49,820 nt of DNA from T3Sed10-241 sp036796255 (GCA_036796255.1 DAIRDH010000022.1:1-49820); one strand, 5' to 3'; counted from the first letter of the stretch, positions 1 to 7,765 are shown. Numbers and translations: made by a program. Notes: generated from the sequence alone by a model not told the origin.

Positions 1-237
1 GCATGAGGGACTTTGATAAAAGTCAGGTCTTGGTTCATGTCCGGGATGCATCGCTTCGCTGGTTGGCGGGCGCTCCATACAGAAACAGCCGGCATGAGGG
101 ACTTTGATAAAAGTCAGGTCTCGGTTCATGTCCGGGATGCATCGCTTCGCTGGTTGGCGGGCACTCCATACAGAAACAGTCGGCGTGAGGGACTTTGATA
201 AAAGTCAGGTCTCGGTTCATGTCCGGGATGCATCGCT
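1..237. repeat. 91-bp tandem repeat, about 2.6 copies
   Basis: Three direct copies begin at 1, 92 and 183, exactly 91 bp apart. The third diverges after about 237. Copies one and two are nearly identical. A fourth partial copy (about 29 bp, 317-345) follows after an unrelated stretch and leads into the palindrome at 335-488. The short ORFs across this block all restart in the same repeat and look like artefacts. The array continues off the left edge of the window, so its full copy number is unknown. Confidence 0.9.
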
Positions 238-258
238 CTGCATCCCACATCAAATGTT

Positions 259-282
259 GATTCCATGTGAAGACAGCTGCCG
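259..282 (+). repeat. 24-bp direct repeat, copy 1 (copy 2 at 503-526)
   Basis: The 24 bases here recur at 503-526 with three mismatches. Both copies end in the block GACAGCTGCCG. The two copies lie on either side of the palindrome at 335-488, and each is near a GATGCATC motif, so the whole 230-530 region looks like repeated modules of one dispersed element. Confidence 0.7.
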
Positions 283-334
283 CATTTGGGTGGGTGAAAC
301 GATGGCACAAATTGAGATCTTGGTTCATGTCCGG

Positions 335-488
335 GATGCATCGCTCCGCTCTGCATGACGGACTCGCCTTTTATATTTTTGGGGTTGGCTTGGGGCAGGG
401 AAGAGGCGGCGGAGCCGCCTCTTCCCTGCCCCAAGCCAACCCTCTTACCCACAAGAGGCCGACGTCATGCAGAGCGAAGCGATGCATC
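335..488. repeat. 154-bp concentric palindrome with a 29-bp perfect inner stem
   Basis: The inner arms 382-410 and 414-442 are perfect 29-bp complements around a 3-base loop. The outer arms 335-360 and 463-488 match at 25 of 26 positions. Both pairs share the same centre (about base 412), separated by non-complementary internal stretches of 21 and 20 bases. The outer arm is the tail of the neighbouring 91-bp repeat plus a few extra bases. It has no T-run typical of a terminator. It resembles a non-autonomous palindromic element rather than a gene. Confidence 0.9.
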
Positions 489-841
489 TTGCACTAAATT
501 TGGATTCCACTTAAAGACAGCTGCCGTAGGGAGAGATCGAAGTAGCAGTAAAGCTACATCTCTTGCCAATAATCAGACACCAATGCCTGCCGAATAAGCA
601 CAGAACCCAGGTTAAAAATACCTGCCTACCATTCCTTTGTCATCCTTTGCAGCAAAATTTCATCTGTAATTCTCCGATCTGTCGGAACGAAATTGCCCCT
701 TCACGCCATTTTTACGCAAAGTGCTGCCCCTTGCCCGCCATCAAAAGAATTTGTTACCGGCCAAAACCACAGCTGTATTTCATTGTTACTGTTGACGTGA
801 AATGCAATTTATTTGCCCACAAAGCGGTCGAAAAAAAATGC

Positions 842-872
842 TTTGTGAAATCAAATGAAGCCTGTATATTTG
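842..872 (+). promoter_or_regulatory. Bacteroidota-type promoter of tRNA-Lys
   Basis: A -33 box TTTG (842-845), a 19-base spacer and a -7 box TATATTTG (865-872) match the published Bacteroidota housekeeping promoter TTTG-N19-TAnnTTTG exactly. The mature tRNA begins 25 bases after the -7 box, leaving room for a short 5' leader. The stretch 527-841 before it shows nothing else recognisable. Confidence 0.8.
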
Positions 873-897
873 CACCCGCATTTTGCGATACAGATTG

Positions 898-973
898 GAT
901 TCCGTAGCTCAGCTGGTAGAGCAATACACTTTTAATGTATGGGTCCTGGGTTCGAATCCCAGCGGGATCACCA
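898..973 (+). tRNA. tRNA-Lys (anticodon TTT)
   Basis: A full cloverleaf can be drawn. The acceptor stem pairs GATTCCG with CGGGATC (one G-T pair). The anticodon arm is ATACA-CTTTTAA-TGTAT, with TTT at 931-933. The T-loop is GGTTCGAATCC, the discriminator base is A970, and the CCA end is encoded (971-973). A terminator hairpin follows immediately. Confidence 0.97.
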
Positions 974-976
974 AAA

Positions 977-1003
977 GCCACTTCTTCAGAAGTGGTTTTT
1001 TTT
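977..1003 (+). terminator. Rho-independent terminator of tRNA-Lys
   Basis: A perfect 7-bp stem (978-984 with 989-995), loop TTCA, followed by eight Ts. It starts four bases after the tRNA CCA end. Confidence 0.85.
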
Positions 1004-1088
1004 GCGCCAATATTTTGCATTGCTGCAAATGAGGAATATGCTGTCATGGCATGCCTGCCCAGCGCAAAACTTTGTACCTTCGCTTGCG

Positions 1089-2015
1089 ATGGCATTGAAC
1101 ATAGAACGCGAAAAATACCAGAACCTTACCCACCTTGAATTCCTTGCGAAGCAGGTGGTGGAGGGATTTATCACCGGGCTGCACAAGAGCCCTTTCCACG
1201 GATTTTCAGTCGAGTTTGCAGAGCACCGCCTCTACAACACCGGCGAGAGCACCCGCCATATAGACTGGAAGCTCTACGCCCGCACCGACAAGCTCTTTGT
1301 GAAGCGCTATGAGGAAGAAACCAACCTGCGCTGCCGCATTTTGCTCGACATTTCCAGCTCCATGCGGTACCCCGAGCCCACGGGCGACGACAGCCACAGC
1401 AAGCTCACTTTTGGCGTGTACGTGGCGGCCGCCCTTACGGAAATGATGCGCCGGCAGCGCGATGCCGTGGGCCTGAGCACCTTTTCTGACCGGGTGCACC
1501 TGCACGCACCCGCCAAGAGCACCATGGCCCACCACAAGTTCCTTTTTCAGGAAATGGAAAAAATCATGGCCGAAGACAATCCACCAGCCGTAACCACCTC
1601 AGCCGCCAACGCCCTCGACGAGATTGCCGAGCGCATACCGCGCCGCTCGCTCGTGGTGGTGCTCAGCGACATGTTCGACAATGCCACCGACAGCGAGACC
1701 CTTTTCTCTTCCCTTCAGCACCTCAAGTTCAACAAGCACGAAGTAATCCTCGTGCACATCACTGACAAGCGCACCGAGCTCGACTTCAACTTCGAGAACC
1801 GTCCTTACACCTTTATAGACACCGAAACCGGTGAGCAGGTCAAGGCCCACCCCAACGAAATCCGCGAAACCTATCTCACCCAAATCCAAAAGTTTACCGA
1901 AGACCTCTCCCTGCGCTGCGGCCAATACGGCATCGACTTCGTTCCTGCCGACATTTCAGAGGGTTTTAATACCGTGCTGTTAAGGTATTTGGTGAAAAGG
2001 TCGAAGATGCATTAG
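1089..2015 (+). CDS. DUF58 (vWA-like) protein, no MoxR partner nearby
   Basis: This 308-residue protein belongs to the DUF58 family, a vWA-like fold often encoded beside a MoxR AAA+ ATPase in envelope or respiratory-complex maturation loci. The family hallmark RHIDWKLYARTDKLF is at residues 57-71. An intact MIDAS-like D-x-S-x-S is formed by D87, S89 and S91. No membrane segment or signal peptide is seen. The open frame extends upstream through tRNA-Lys, so the ATG at 1089 is chosen. A promoter-like TACCTTCG lies just before it. The usual MoxR gene is absent: a tRNA and repeats lie upstream, and an unrelated minus-strand gene lies downstream. The family call is secure, but the client process is unknown. 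Confidence 0.88.
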   Translation: MALNIEREKYQNLTHLEFLAKQVVEGFITGLHKSPFHGFSVEFAEHRLYNTGESTRHIDWKLYARTDKLFVKRYEEETNLRCRILLDISSSMRYPEPTGDDSHSKLTFGVYVAAALTEMMRRQRDAVGLSTFSDRVHLHAPAKSTMAHHKFLFQEMEKIMAEDNPPAVTTSAANALDEIAERIPRRSLVVVLSDMFDNATDSETLFSSLQHLKFNKHEVILVHITDKRTELDFNFENRPYTFIDTETGEQVKAHPNEIRETYLTQIQKFTEDLSLRCGQYGIDFVPADISEGFNTVLLRYLVKRSKMH

Positions 2016-2201
2016 GGGGTTTGGGTGAAAAGGTGAATATGTGTCGTGGATGATTCAGGAAACACTTTCATGGTGCATCTTGACACCAAAAGGCAGGAGA
2101 AAGCCAGCCAATCATATTTGTGAAGGCATTGTAAATAAAGTGGGAAGCAGGTTTATTGAAGGGGGCTAACGTTGAGCCTTGAAGACTAATTTGAAGACAA
2201 T

Positions 2202-2879
2202 TCAGGATACCTGCTTCAGGTAGCACTTGAGCATGTCATTGTCCATGATAAGCGCACGCTCTACTTCAATCACTGAAAGGTTGCGCATTGGCATAAAATT
2301 TTCTTCACCGTCGTCATCAGTGAATTGCAAATAAGGGTCTACATGCAACTCAATTTCATTCAAATGTTGTGAGTAGCAGAATTCTAACCCGCGTACCCCG
2401 CCTTCTTCCAGGCTCGAATAATACGATATATTGTCAAAGTATGCTTTTTTAGTCATGGTCACACCTTTGACGATTTGCATTGTCTCTTTTTTCCTGTGAT
2501 GCCTGATGATTAATTGAGGGATAGAATCTTCCTCGGGTTCAAATTCTTCAAGTACCTCGGTGTCGAACAAGTCATCATCGGGATCTTCCATTTCTGAGAA
2601 ATTATCCACATATTCAGGTTCGTTTGCCGGAACTGGCTCATAGCAAAAGGTGATTCTCGTAATGTCCTTTTTATTGACAAATACGATACGGTCTTTAGGA
2701 ATGTAGAACCATATATAGTCAAATGTCCAACCACTGTTGTTTTCATTTATTAATGCCTTTTCAAAGGCTTGTTTTGATTCAACACTCACGTGATACAACA
2801 ACAGATGGCCATCTTGAAGCTCGATCCTTATGGTGTGTGAGACTTTTTTATCAAATTCCGATTGTGAAATTGTTTTCAT
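2202..2879 (-). CDS. Hypothetical acidic protein
   Basis: A 225-residue protein that I do not recognise. It starts MKTISQSEFDKKV, has no signal peptide or membrane segment, and carries a very acidic patch at about residues 90-120 (many D and E). Two stretches rich in beta-type residues flank the patch, near 20-75 and 125-200. It stands alone, transcribed away from tRNA-Asp and convergent with the DUF58 gene, with no obvious operon partners. The regular codon pattern and absence of competing frames support a real gene. It is probably cytoplasmic. Confidence 0.7.
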   Translation of the reverse strand: MKTISQSEFDKKVSHTIRIELQDGHLLLYHVSVESKQAFEKALINENNSGWTFDYIWFYIPKDRIVFVNKKDITRITFCYEPVPANEPEYVDNFSEMEDPDDDLFDTEVLEEFEPEEDSIPQLIIRHHRKKETMQIVKGVTMTKKAYFDNISYYSSLEEGGVRGLEFCYSQHLNEIELHVDPYLQFTDDDGEENFMPMRNLSVIEVERALIMDNDMLKCYLKQVS

Positions 2880-3089
2880 AATGCTTTAGCGCATGACTTG
2901 TGAAATAATCGCTTTGAATAGGATTCTCTACTTCAATACTGGACGGCTTTTGTCATCTCAAACTTATGAAATTTTGCTAAATCATTAATCTGCCGCTGCT
3001 TTTGTAAATGCAACAATTAGACTTAAAGCCCTCGGCTGGTTCCCGCTCCCAAGCGACTTGGCGCTGATAGGATGCAAGGGTATAAACGC

Positions 3090-3116
3090 AAAAAAGCCCC
3101 ACTTTCGTGAGGCTTT
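3090..3116 (-). terminator. Rho-independent terminator of tRNA-Asp
   Basis: Read on the minus strand, AGCC-T-CAC pairs with GTG-G-GGCT around a GAAA loop, followed by six Ts. It lies just after the tRNA-Asp 3' end, which fits termination of that single-gene transcript. Confidence 0.75.
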
Positions 3117-3121
3117 ATTTG

Positions 3122-3195
3122 CGGTCCGGACGGGACTCGAACCCGCGACCCCCTGCGTGACAGGCAGGTATTCTAACCAACTGAACTACCGGACC
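3122..3195 (-). tRNA. tRNA-Asp (anticodon GTC)
   Basis: On the minus strand the acceptor stem GGTCCGG pairs perfectly with CCGGACC, and the discriminator base is G. The anticodon arm is CCTGC-CTGTCAC-GCAGG, with anticodon GTC. The T-loop is GGTTCGAGTCC. The CCA end is not encoded, unlike the tRNA-Lys in this window, so it must be added by nucleotidyltransferase. Confidence 0.97.
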
Positions 3196-3224
3196 TGGTA
3201 GAAACTTCTCATTCGAAGCGGCTG

Positions 3225-3255
3225 CAAAAGTAAACGAAATTATCGGTTGAACAAA
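3225..3255 (-). promoter_or_regulatory. Bacteroidota-type promoter of tRNA-Asp
   Basis: Read on the minus strand: a -33 TTTG (3252-3255), a spacer of exactly 19 bases, and a -7 box TACTTTTG (3225-3232), about 29 bases before the tRNA. It has the same geometry as the tRNA-Lys promoter. The stretch 3256-3541 beyond it holds nothing I can identify. Confidence 0.8.
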
Positions 3256-3541
3256 TGTTGATGACACAAAAAGTAAAGATGGGAGGAAGGGCATGAATCA
3301 ATGTGCTATTTTTCAGCACAATGATTTTTCAAAGTCTTTTGCCCTTTTCTGCTTTGAAGCAGACGCTGAGCAGGGATAAGCGCAGTTGAGGGTGGTTTGC
3401 TACTTCGGTTTACTGCGGGCGGTCCTTGCATGGATCACCTCCTTTTGCGGAAGCACCACCAAGTAGAAACATTCAATGCCAGCTCATGTTGTGCAAGGGA
3501 AGCCCTGGCCAATAGCTTCGCCCTGCAAGCCTTCAATTTAG

Positions 3542-3549
3542 TAGCTTTG
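3542..3549 (+). promoter_or_regulatory. -7 box of the DUF547 gene
   Basis: TAGCTTTG matches TAnnTTTG and lies 4 bases before the first candidate ATG (3554). No TTG lies at the ideal -33 distance. Transcription would start at or next to the start codon, giving a leaderless or very short-leader mRNA. Confidence 0.5.
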
Positions 3550-3553
3550 GCAA

Positions 3554-4411
3554 ATGCACATGAATCGAATAACAATGACAATAAAATATTTGCGGTCTTT
3601 TTTCCTGCCCTCTTTGCTATTGATGCTTTGGGGCTGTAATGCGCCGGTGCCGAAAGAAAACAGACCCGACTTTCCTGCTACAGAGCAGCTGCACCGCGAC
3701 AATCCCGCCGATGCATACATGGATATGCTCAGGAGAAGGGTGAACAGGAGAGGAGATGTGCACTATGCCGGCATTCAGCGGGAAGACAAAGCTTTGAAAA
3801 ACTACATCGCCTACATGGCCAAGCGCTATAACCTGGTGCAGCAGGCGCCCTTCAGGGAGCGGCTCGCTTATTGGATCAACCTGCACAACGCGCTCGTCAT
3901 AGAATTGATCGTGCACCATTATCCCATTTCGTCTGTCCTTGACATAGGTTATGATGCTGATGTGGAGGGCAACATGGCTTATGATCAATTGAATGAAAAG
4001 CATCCAAGGCACCCTTTTCGGCTTGCAGTGCTCAACCTGGATGGTAAACAGATTTCTATTGAGGTGCTTCGCGACAGCATCATTCGTGGTGAATTTCAGG
4101 AGCCGCGCGCGATTTTTGCGCTGGTTGATGGTACCACCTCTGCGCCGCGGCTGCGCAGACAACTTTATACCCAAAACAATTTAGAGGCTGAATTGAAGGA
4201 AGCGGCTCAGGAGTTTTTGAGCTCACCCACTAAAAACATCCTGAATCCGAACAATCCAAAGGTTTCAATGATATTTGAATGGTACCGAAGCGATTTCGGT
4301 GATACGGATGCATCTGTTGCAGCATTTATCAATGGATTTATTCCTGTTGAACTATTGCCTGGTGCTGAAATTGAATACTTATACTATGACTGGACGCTAA
4401 ATGGATATTGA
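3554..4411 (+). CDS. DUF547 lipoprotein
   Basis: A predicted lipoprotein of 285 residues. A hydrophobic signal ends in the lipobox LWGC at about residues 25-28. The mature part carries the DUF547 signature (RLAYWINLHNALVIELI near residue 103, then EPRAIFALVDGTTSAPRL near 182). In this family that region normally reads closer to C-A-S-x-S-C-P, so the cysteines usually seen there are replaced here. The function of DUF547 is unknown. Two in-frame ATGs compete (3554 and 3560), and there is no clear ribosome binding site. It stands alone, ahead of an ECF sigma operon. Confidence 0.85.
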   Translation: MHMNRITMTIKYLRSFFLPSLLLMLWGCNAPVPKENRPDFPATEQLHRDNPADAYMDMLRRRVNRRGDVHYAGIQREDKALKNYIAYMAKRYNLVQQAPFRERLAYWINLHNALVIELIVHHYPISSVLDIGYDADVEGNMAYDQLNEKHPRHPFRLAVLNLDGKQISIEVLRDSIIRGEFQEPRAIFALVDGTTSAPRLRRQLYTQNNLEAELKEAAQEFLSSPTKNILNPNNPKVSMIFEWYRSDFGDTDASVAAFINGFIPVELLPGAEIEYLYYDWTLNGY

Positions 4412-4538
4412 TGTTTTTGGCAGCCTGGGCTTTGGACGTTTCAAAAATTTCAATGGTTTGCTGTGCGCATTCCGAGATCAATTTTCTTTAAAAACTGTTA
4501 GAATTCCGATTTGCTGGCTTTCAGGCTCGGTGATTTTG

Positions 4539-4546
4539 TATGTTTG
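4539..4546 (+). promoter_or_regulatory. -7 box of the ECF sigma operon
   Basis: TATGTTTG matches TAnnTTTG, 15 bases before the TTG start codon. A TTTG lies at 4510-4513, but the 25-base spacer is longer than the usual 19. The box supports the TTG start, because any longer protein would hit the in-frame stop at 4556-4558. Confidence 0.55.
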
Positions 4547-4561
4547 GAAAAAAATTAGCGT

Positions 4562-5098
4562 TTGTACGACGTAGAGAAGGAAATAATAGCCCGTTTTGCC
4601 AAAGCTGACGTATCAGCGATGGATCTGCTCTACGACAATTATGCCGACGCACTATATGGCGTTGTATTCCGAATGCTCGGTGATGAAGCCCTCGCGCAGG
4701 ACGTACTACAGGAGGCTTTCGTGAAAATTTGGAAGAACTCAAACGCTTATGATCCCAGTAAGGGCAAGCTTTTCACCTGGCTTGTCCGCATTGTGAAGAA
4801 TCAAGCCATTGATGCCTTGCGCAAGAACAAACGCAGTGGCGAAATCCGAGGAGAGATGGCCGACGTAAGTATTGCGCTGACGGAGGATAATGCACCAGAC
4901 CTGAGCACCAATCACGACATTGCAAAGGTGTTGGGGCATTTGGATTCGCAGGAAAAATTACTTTTGGAACATTCTTACATTTTGGGGTATACCCACCCGG
5001 AGATTGCCGAAAAGTTCGGCCTTCCGCTGGGTACGGTAAAAACGCGGATTCGCAATGCGATGAAGGAATTGAGAACAATTTTTGGAAATGGACATTGA
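4562..5098 (+). CDS. ECF-type RNA polymerase sigma factor
   Basis: A 178-residue sigma-70 family protein of the ECF group. It has region 2 (about residues 18-90, including AQDVLQEAFVKIWK) and region 4 with a helix-turn-helix (HPEIAEKFGLPLGTVKTRI, about 146-165). The long linker and partner resemble the SigK/RskA group. The start is TTG: an in-frame TAG lies two codons upstream, and the next ATG would delete the conserved N-terminal helix. The downstream anti-sigma gene overlaps by 11 bases, so the two are almost certainly translationally coupled. The signal sensed is unknown. Confidence 0.93.
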   Translation: MYDVEKEIIARFAKADVSAMDLLYDNYADALYGVVFRMLGDEALAQDVLQEAFVKIWKNSNAYDPSKGKLFTWLVRIVKNQAIDALRKNKRSGEIRGEMADVSIALTEDNAPDLSTNHDIAKVLGHLDSQEKLLLEHSYILGYTHPEIAEKFGLPLGTVKTRIRNAMKELRTIFGNGH

Positions 5099-5939
5099 AG
5101 CATACATAGCATCAGGCATACTGGAGGACTACATCCTCGGTAGCGTCAGCGACCAGCAGCGTCGCGAGGTGGAATGTCTGTCGTCCATCTACCCGGAGAT
5201 ACGCGCCTCCCTCACCACGCTCGAAGTGGATATGGAGGGTTTTGCCCGTGCTTATTCCAAGAAACTGCCCACCGATTTCCGCTCAAAAGTATTGCTCGAA
5301 GTTCGGAAGCATGAGCAGGACCAAGCCTTGAAGATTGTTGCCGATATGCACAAGGAAGAGCCAAAAGTGGTACAGCCCGCTCCCGAAAAGGTCATTCCTA
5401 TCAAGGACATCAGGCCTGCATCGGTATGGCCGAAAGTGTGGGCCGCAGCAGCTGTGATCGCGGTGGTGTTTGCTGCCTGGCAGTTTACGCAATTGCAAGA
5501 TACCAAGGAATCGCTTGCCGCTACCAAAGTTGCCCTCAATGAAGTGCAAGCGCGGCTACAGGGCAGCGAAGCTGAAAAGCAAAATCTGAATGAAAACCTC
5601 GCTGAGGTCTACAATCCGAACATGAAGAAAGTACTGCTTGCCAGTGTTTCGGAGAACAAGGATATCAATGTGAGCCTGTTCTGGAATCCGGAATCGGGCA
5701 GTATCAAGCTGGACGCTTCGCAGCTGCCGACCCTGCCTGACGATAAGCAGTACCAACTCTGGGTGCTCAAAGATGGGCAGCCCATCGATATGGGCGTGCT
5801 CCCCAAAGATGCCGCGGCCCTAATGGCCGCATCGGGCTCAACCACCATTGGCGATGCTTTTGCCATCACCATCGAGCCCCTCGGAGGGCAGGCGAGCCCA
5901 AGCCTTGACCAGCTTGTGGTGCTGGGCAATATTGGCTGA
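5088..5939 (+). CDS. RskA-type membrane anti-sigma factor
   Basis: A 283-residue protein from the ATG at 5088 (a TTG at 5082 is also in frame). The N-terminal part (1-110) has the RskA-like motif LEDYILGSVS. No zinc-binding HxxxCxxC is seen. One transmembrane helix spans about residues 113-131, followed by a likely coiled coil (about 137-175) and a C-terminal extracytoplasmic RskA domain (about 180-283, with YQLWVLKDGQP). It should sequester the ECF sigma encoded just upstream, whose 3' end it overlaps. No outer-membrane transducer or protease is encoded beside it. Confidence 0.9.
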   Translation: MDIEAYIASGILEDYILGSVSDQQRREVECLSSIYPEIRASLTTLEVDMEGFARAYSKKLPTDFRSKVLLEVRKHEQDQALKIVADMHKEEPKVVQPAPEKVIPIKDIRPASVWPKVWAAAAVIAVVFAAWQFTQLQDTKESLAATKVALNEVQARLQGSEAEKQNLNENLAEVYNPNMKKVLLASVSENKDINVSLFWNPESGSIKLDASQLPTLPDDKQYQLWVLKDGQPIDMGVLPKDAAALMAASGSTTIGDAFAITIEPLGGQASPSLDQLVVLGNIG

Positions 5940-6020
5940 TAGGATTTCTTCAGATCTTACCTGTGCGCCGGGCACTGGCCATTGAACTGGCAGGTGGGCG
6001 AGTTCCCTTTTTAATACGGT

Positions 6021-6520
6021 AGAACGCAGATAATGCTGACCAGACTGATCAACGCGGATCAGGTTACCGGAACGCCAAAATGCACATCTTTAATCGANNN
6101 NNNNNNNNNNNNNNNNNNNNNNNNNNNNNNNNNNNNNNNNNNNNNNNNNNNNNNNNNNNNNNNNNNNNNNNNNNNNNNNNNNNNNNNNNNNNNNNNNGAT
6201 CTCTGTCATGAGAAGATCAAATCAGCGGCCATCTGCCACATCGGTGTCATCCGCGTTCACTTTTCGCAGAGATAGAACGCAGATAACGCGGATCAACGCG
6301 GATCAGGTTACCGGAACGCCAAAATGCACATCTTTAATCGAGATCTCTGTCATGAGAAGATCAAATCAGCGGCCATCTGCCACATCGGTGTCATCCCTGC
6401 CCGCCTGAGCACGGGCCAGTGTGATGGCAGGCAGGCGCGTTCCTTTTTCGCAGAGATAGAACGGAGATAACGCGGATCAACGCGGATCAGGTTACCGTGC
6501 TTATTGAATATGCCTTTTCA
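6021..6520. repeat. Dispersed intergenic repeats, three copies, one broken by the gap
   Basis: Units start at 6021, 6274 and 6458 with AGAACGCAGATAA-like sequence, then AACGCGGATCAGGTTACCG. The first two copies continue through CCAAAATGCACATC to a shared GTGTCATCC end, and the third stops after the GGTTACCG block. Between copies two and three there is a GC-rich insert (about 6397-6434) with imperfectly complementary ends (CCTGCCCGCC, GGCAGGCAGG). The ORFs here are repeat artefacts. 5940-6020 and 6521-6631 show no gene. Confidence 0.85.
6098..6197. other. Assembly gap of 100 Ns
   Basis: Exactly 100 unknown bases, a common scaffold placeholder. The flanks (TAATCGA before, GATCTCTG after) join to give the same junction as the intact copy near 6336. 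The gap therefore sits inside a repeat unit and may hide an unknown number of further units. Confidence 0.97.
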
Positions 6521-6631
6521 TTCGAACGCTGTCATTGACCGGTTTTTGAAATAAACTTAAAAATATTTCACGGTCTTAAATCTGAACCTGAACCTGGGGC
6601 GTAAGTCCCTCAAACAATAAAAAACAATTTT

Positions 6632-7174
6632 ATGAAAACCATTTTAAGTTCAATTTTTGTGCTTGCCATTGCTGCATGTGCATGGGCTCAGTCGACAGTT
6701 GAAGTAGGAGGAGAAGCCATGTATCCGAAGAAGAACATCGTAGAGAATGCCATCAATTCCAAAGAGCACACCACCCTTGTGGCAGCCGTGAAAGCCGCAG
6801 GCCTTGTGGAAACTTTGCAGGGTGAAGGTCCATTTACTGTATTTGCGCCATACAACGACGCTTTTGGCAAATTGCCCGAAGGCACCGTAGAGTCATTGCT
6901 CAAGCCGGCTGCCAAGGCCGACCTTACAGCAGTGTTGACTTACCACGTGGTAGCTGGCAATTACGATTTTGATGCGCTTGCTGCCCTGGTGAAGAAAGGG
7001 AAAGGCAGCGCGAAACTGAAAACCGTGCAAGGTGCAGAATTGACTGTGGCCACCAATGGTCCTAAAAACCTGACCATTACTGATGCCAAAGGCAACACTG
7101 CGCGGATCGTGGTGTACGATGTGCACCAGTCCAATGGTGTGATTCAGGTGATCGACACGGTGCTTTTGCCTTAG
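6632..7174 (+). CDS. Secreted fasciclin (FAS1) domain protein
   Basis: A 180-residue protein with a signal peptide (about 1-19, ending AWAQ) and a single FAS1 domain. The H1-like motif is FTVFAPYNDAFGKLP (about 68-82), followed by LTYHVV and the closing H2-like VIQVIDTVLLP at the very C-terminus. FAS1 domains mediate adhesion and are often secreted. It stands alone, between the repeat block and a terminator shared with dps. No sorting domain is present, so it is probably periplasmic or released. Confidence 0.93.
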   Translation: MKTILSSIFVLAIAACAWAQSTVEVGGEAMYPKKNIVENAINSKEHTTLVAAVKAAGLVETLQGEGPFTVFAPYNDAFGKLPEGTVESLLKPAAKADLTAVLTYHVVAGNYDFDALAALVKKGKGSAKLKTVQGAELTVATNGPKNLTITDAKGNTARIVVYDVHQSNGVIQVIDTVLLP

Positions 7175-7216
7175 GCAGATGAATGCTGTGAAACCTGAAA
7201 ATCACGGGTTATGAAT

Positions 7217-7255
7217 AAAAGAGGGGCGGCAAATATGCCGCCCCTCTTTTTTTTT
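7217..7255. terminator. Bidirectional terminator between fasciclin and dps
   Basis: A 12-bp perfect GC-rich stem (7220-7231 with 7236-7247) with loop AATA. T-runs follow on the plus strand (7248-7255), and A-runs precede it (Ts on the minus strand). It lies between two convergent genes and should serve both. Confidence 0.9.
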
Positions 7256-7267
7256 ATTAAAAATAAA

Positions 7268-7735
7268 TTAATTGTTCAGGTAAGCCGAATACATCCATGT
7301 GAGCTTTTCCTGCTCGCGGATATAGTCGCTCATCAGGGCATTGGTTCCTTCGTCGTCGGCTTCGCTGGCGATATCCAAAATCTCACGTTGACGTGCGATT
7401 ATTTTTTGGAAACTGTCCAGAATCGACTCCACACATGCCCTGCCTTCGCTCATATTCTTGGTCGCTTGCACATTGGAAGCGCGGGTAAAGTCTTCGAAAG
7501 TATGCAGTGGCGTTTTGCCAAGGGTGAGTATGCGCTCAGCCACTTCATCAATCTTGAGCAAGAGGTCGTTGTAGAGTTCTTCAAATTTTGCGTGAAGCTC
7601 AAAAAACTTCTCTCCCCTGATATTCCAGTGAAAGCCACGGGTGTTTTGGTAAAATATGCTGTAATCGGCCAGCAGGTAATTGAGTTTTTCGGCCAGTAAG
7701 GCGCTTTTTTCTTTATCGAGTCCTATGCGGTTCAT
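7268..7735 (-). CDS. dps: Dps-type ferritin-like DNA-protection protein
   Basis: A 155-residue Dps/miniferritin. The dodecamer oxidises Fe(II) with peroxide and stores iron. The inter-subunit ferroxidase ligands are present with canonical spacing: H36 (in GFHWNIRG), H48, D63 and E67 (KIDEVAER). The length is typical. The N-terminal tail is short, so DNA binding by a basic tail is not evident. A TAAATTTG -7 box lies 22 bases upstream. It is a single gene sharing a terminator with the fasciclin gene. Confidence 0.95.
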   Translation of the reverse strand: MNRIGLDKEKSALLAEKLNYLLADYSIFYQNTRGFHWNIRGEKFFELHAKFEELYNDLLLKIDEVAERILTLGKTPLHTFEDFTRASNVQATKNMSEGRACVESILDSFQKIIARQREILDIASEADDEGTNALMSDYIREQEKLTWMYSAYLNN

Positions 7736-7757
7736 CTTATTTGATTTTAGTGTTCGA

Positions 7758-7765
7758 CAAATTTA
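7758..7765 (-). promoter_or_regulatory. -7 box of dps
   Basis: The minus-strand TAAATTTG matches TAnnTTTG exactly, 22 bases before the ATG. No -33 TTG at the usual distance is evident, which would fit activator dependence, though that is inference. Confidence 0.5.

Noticed and set aside
1..237. CRISPR array
   Set aside because: The repeats are 91 bp with no unique spacers between copies. There are no cas genes.
1..600. Short ORFs across the 5' repeat block (for example 126-452 on the minus strand, 267-497 on the plus strand)
   Set aside because: They restart in each repeat copy and translate the same repeated strings. No coding signal beyond the repeat sequence.
939..1088. Extension of the DUF58 gene to its first ATG at 939
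   Set aside because: It would start inside tRNA-Lys and run through its terminator.
3431..3446. TGGATCACCTCCTTTT, which matches the 3' end of 16S rRNA in many bacteria
   Set aside because: No other rRNA sequence surrounds it, and the base pattern upstream does not match the 16S helix 45 region. It is a chance match of about 15 bases.
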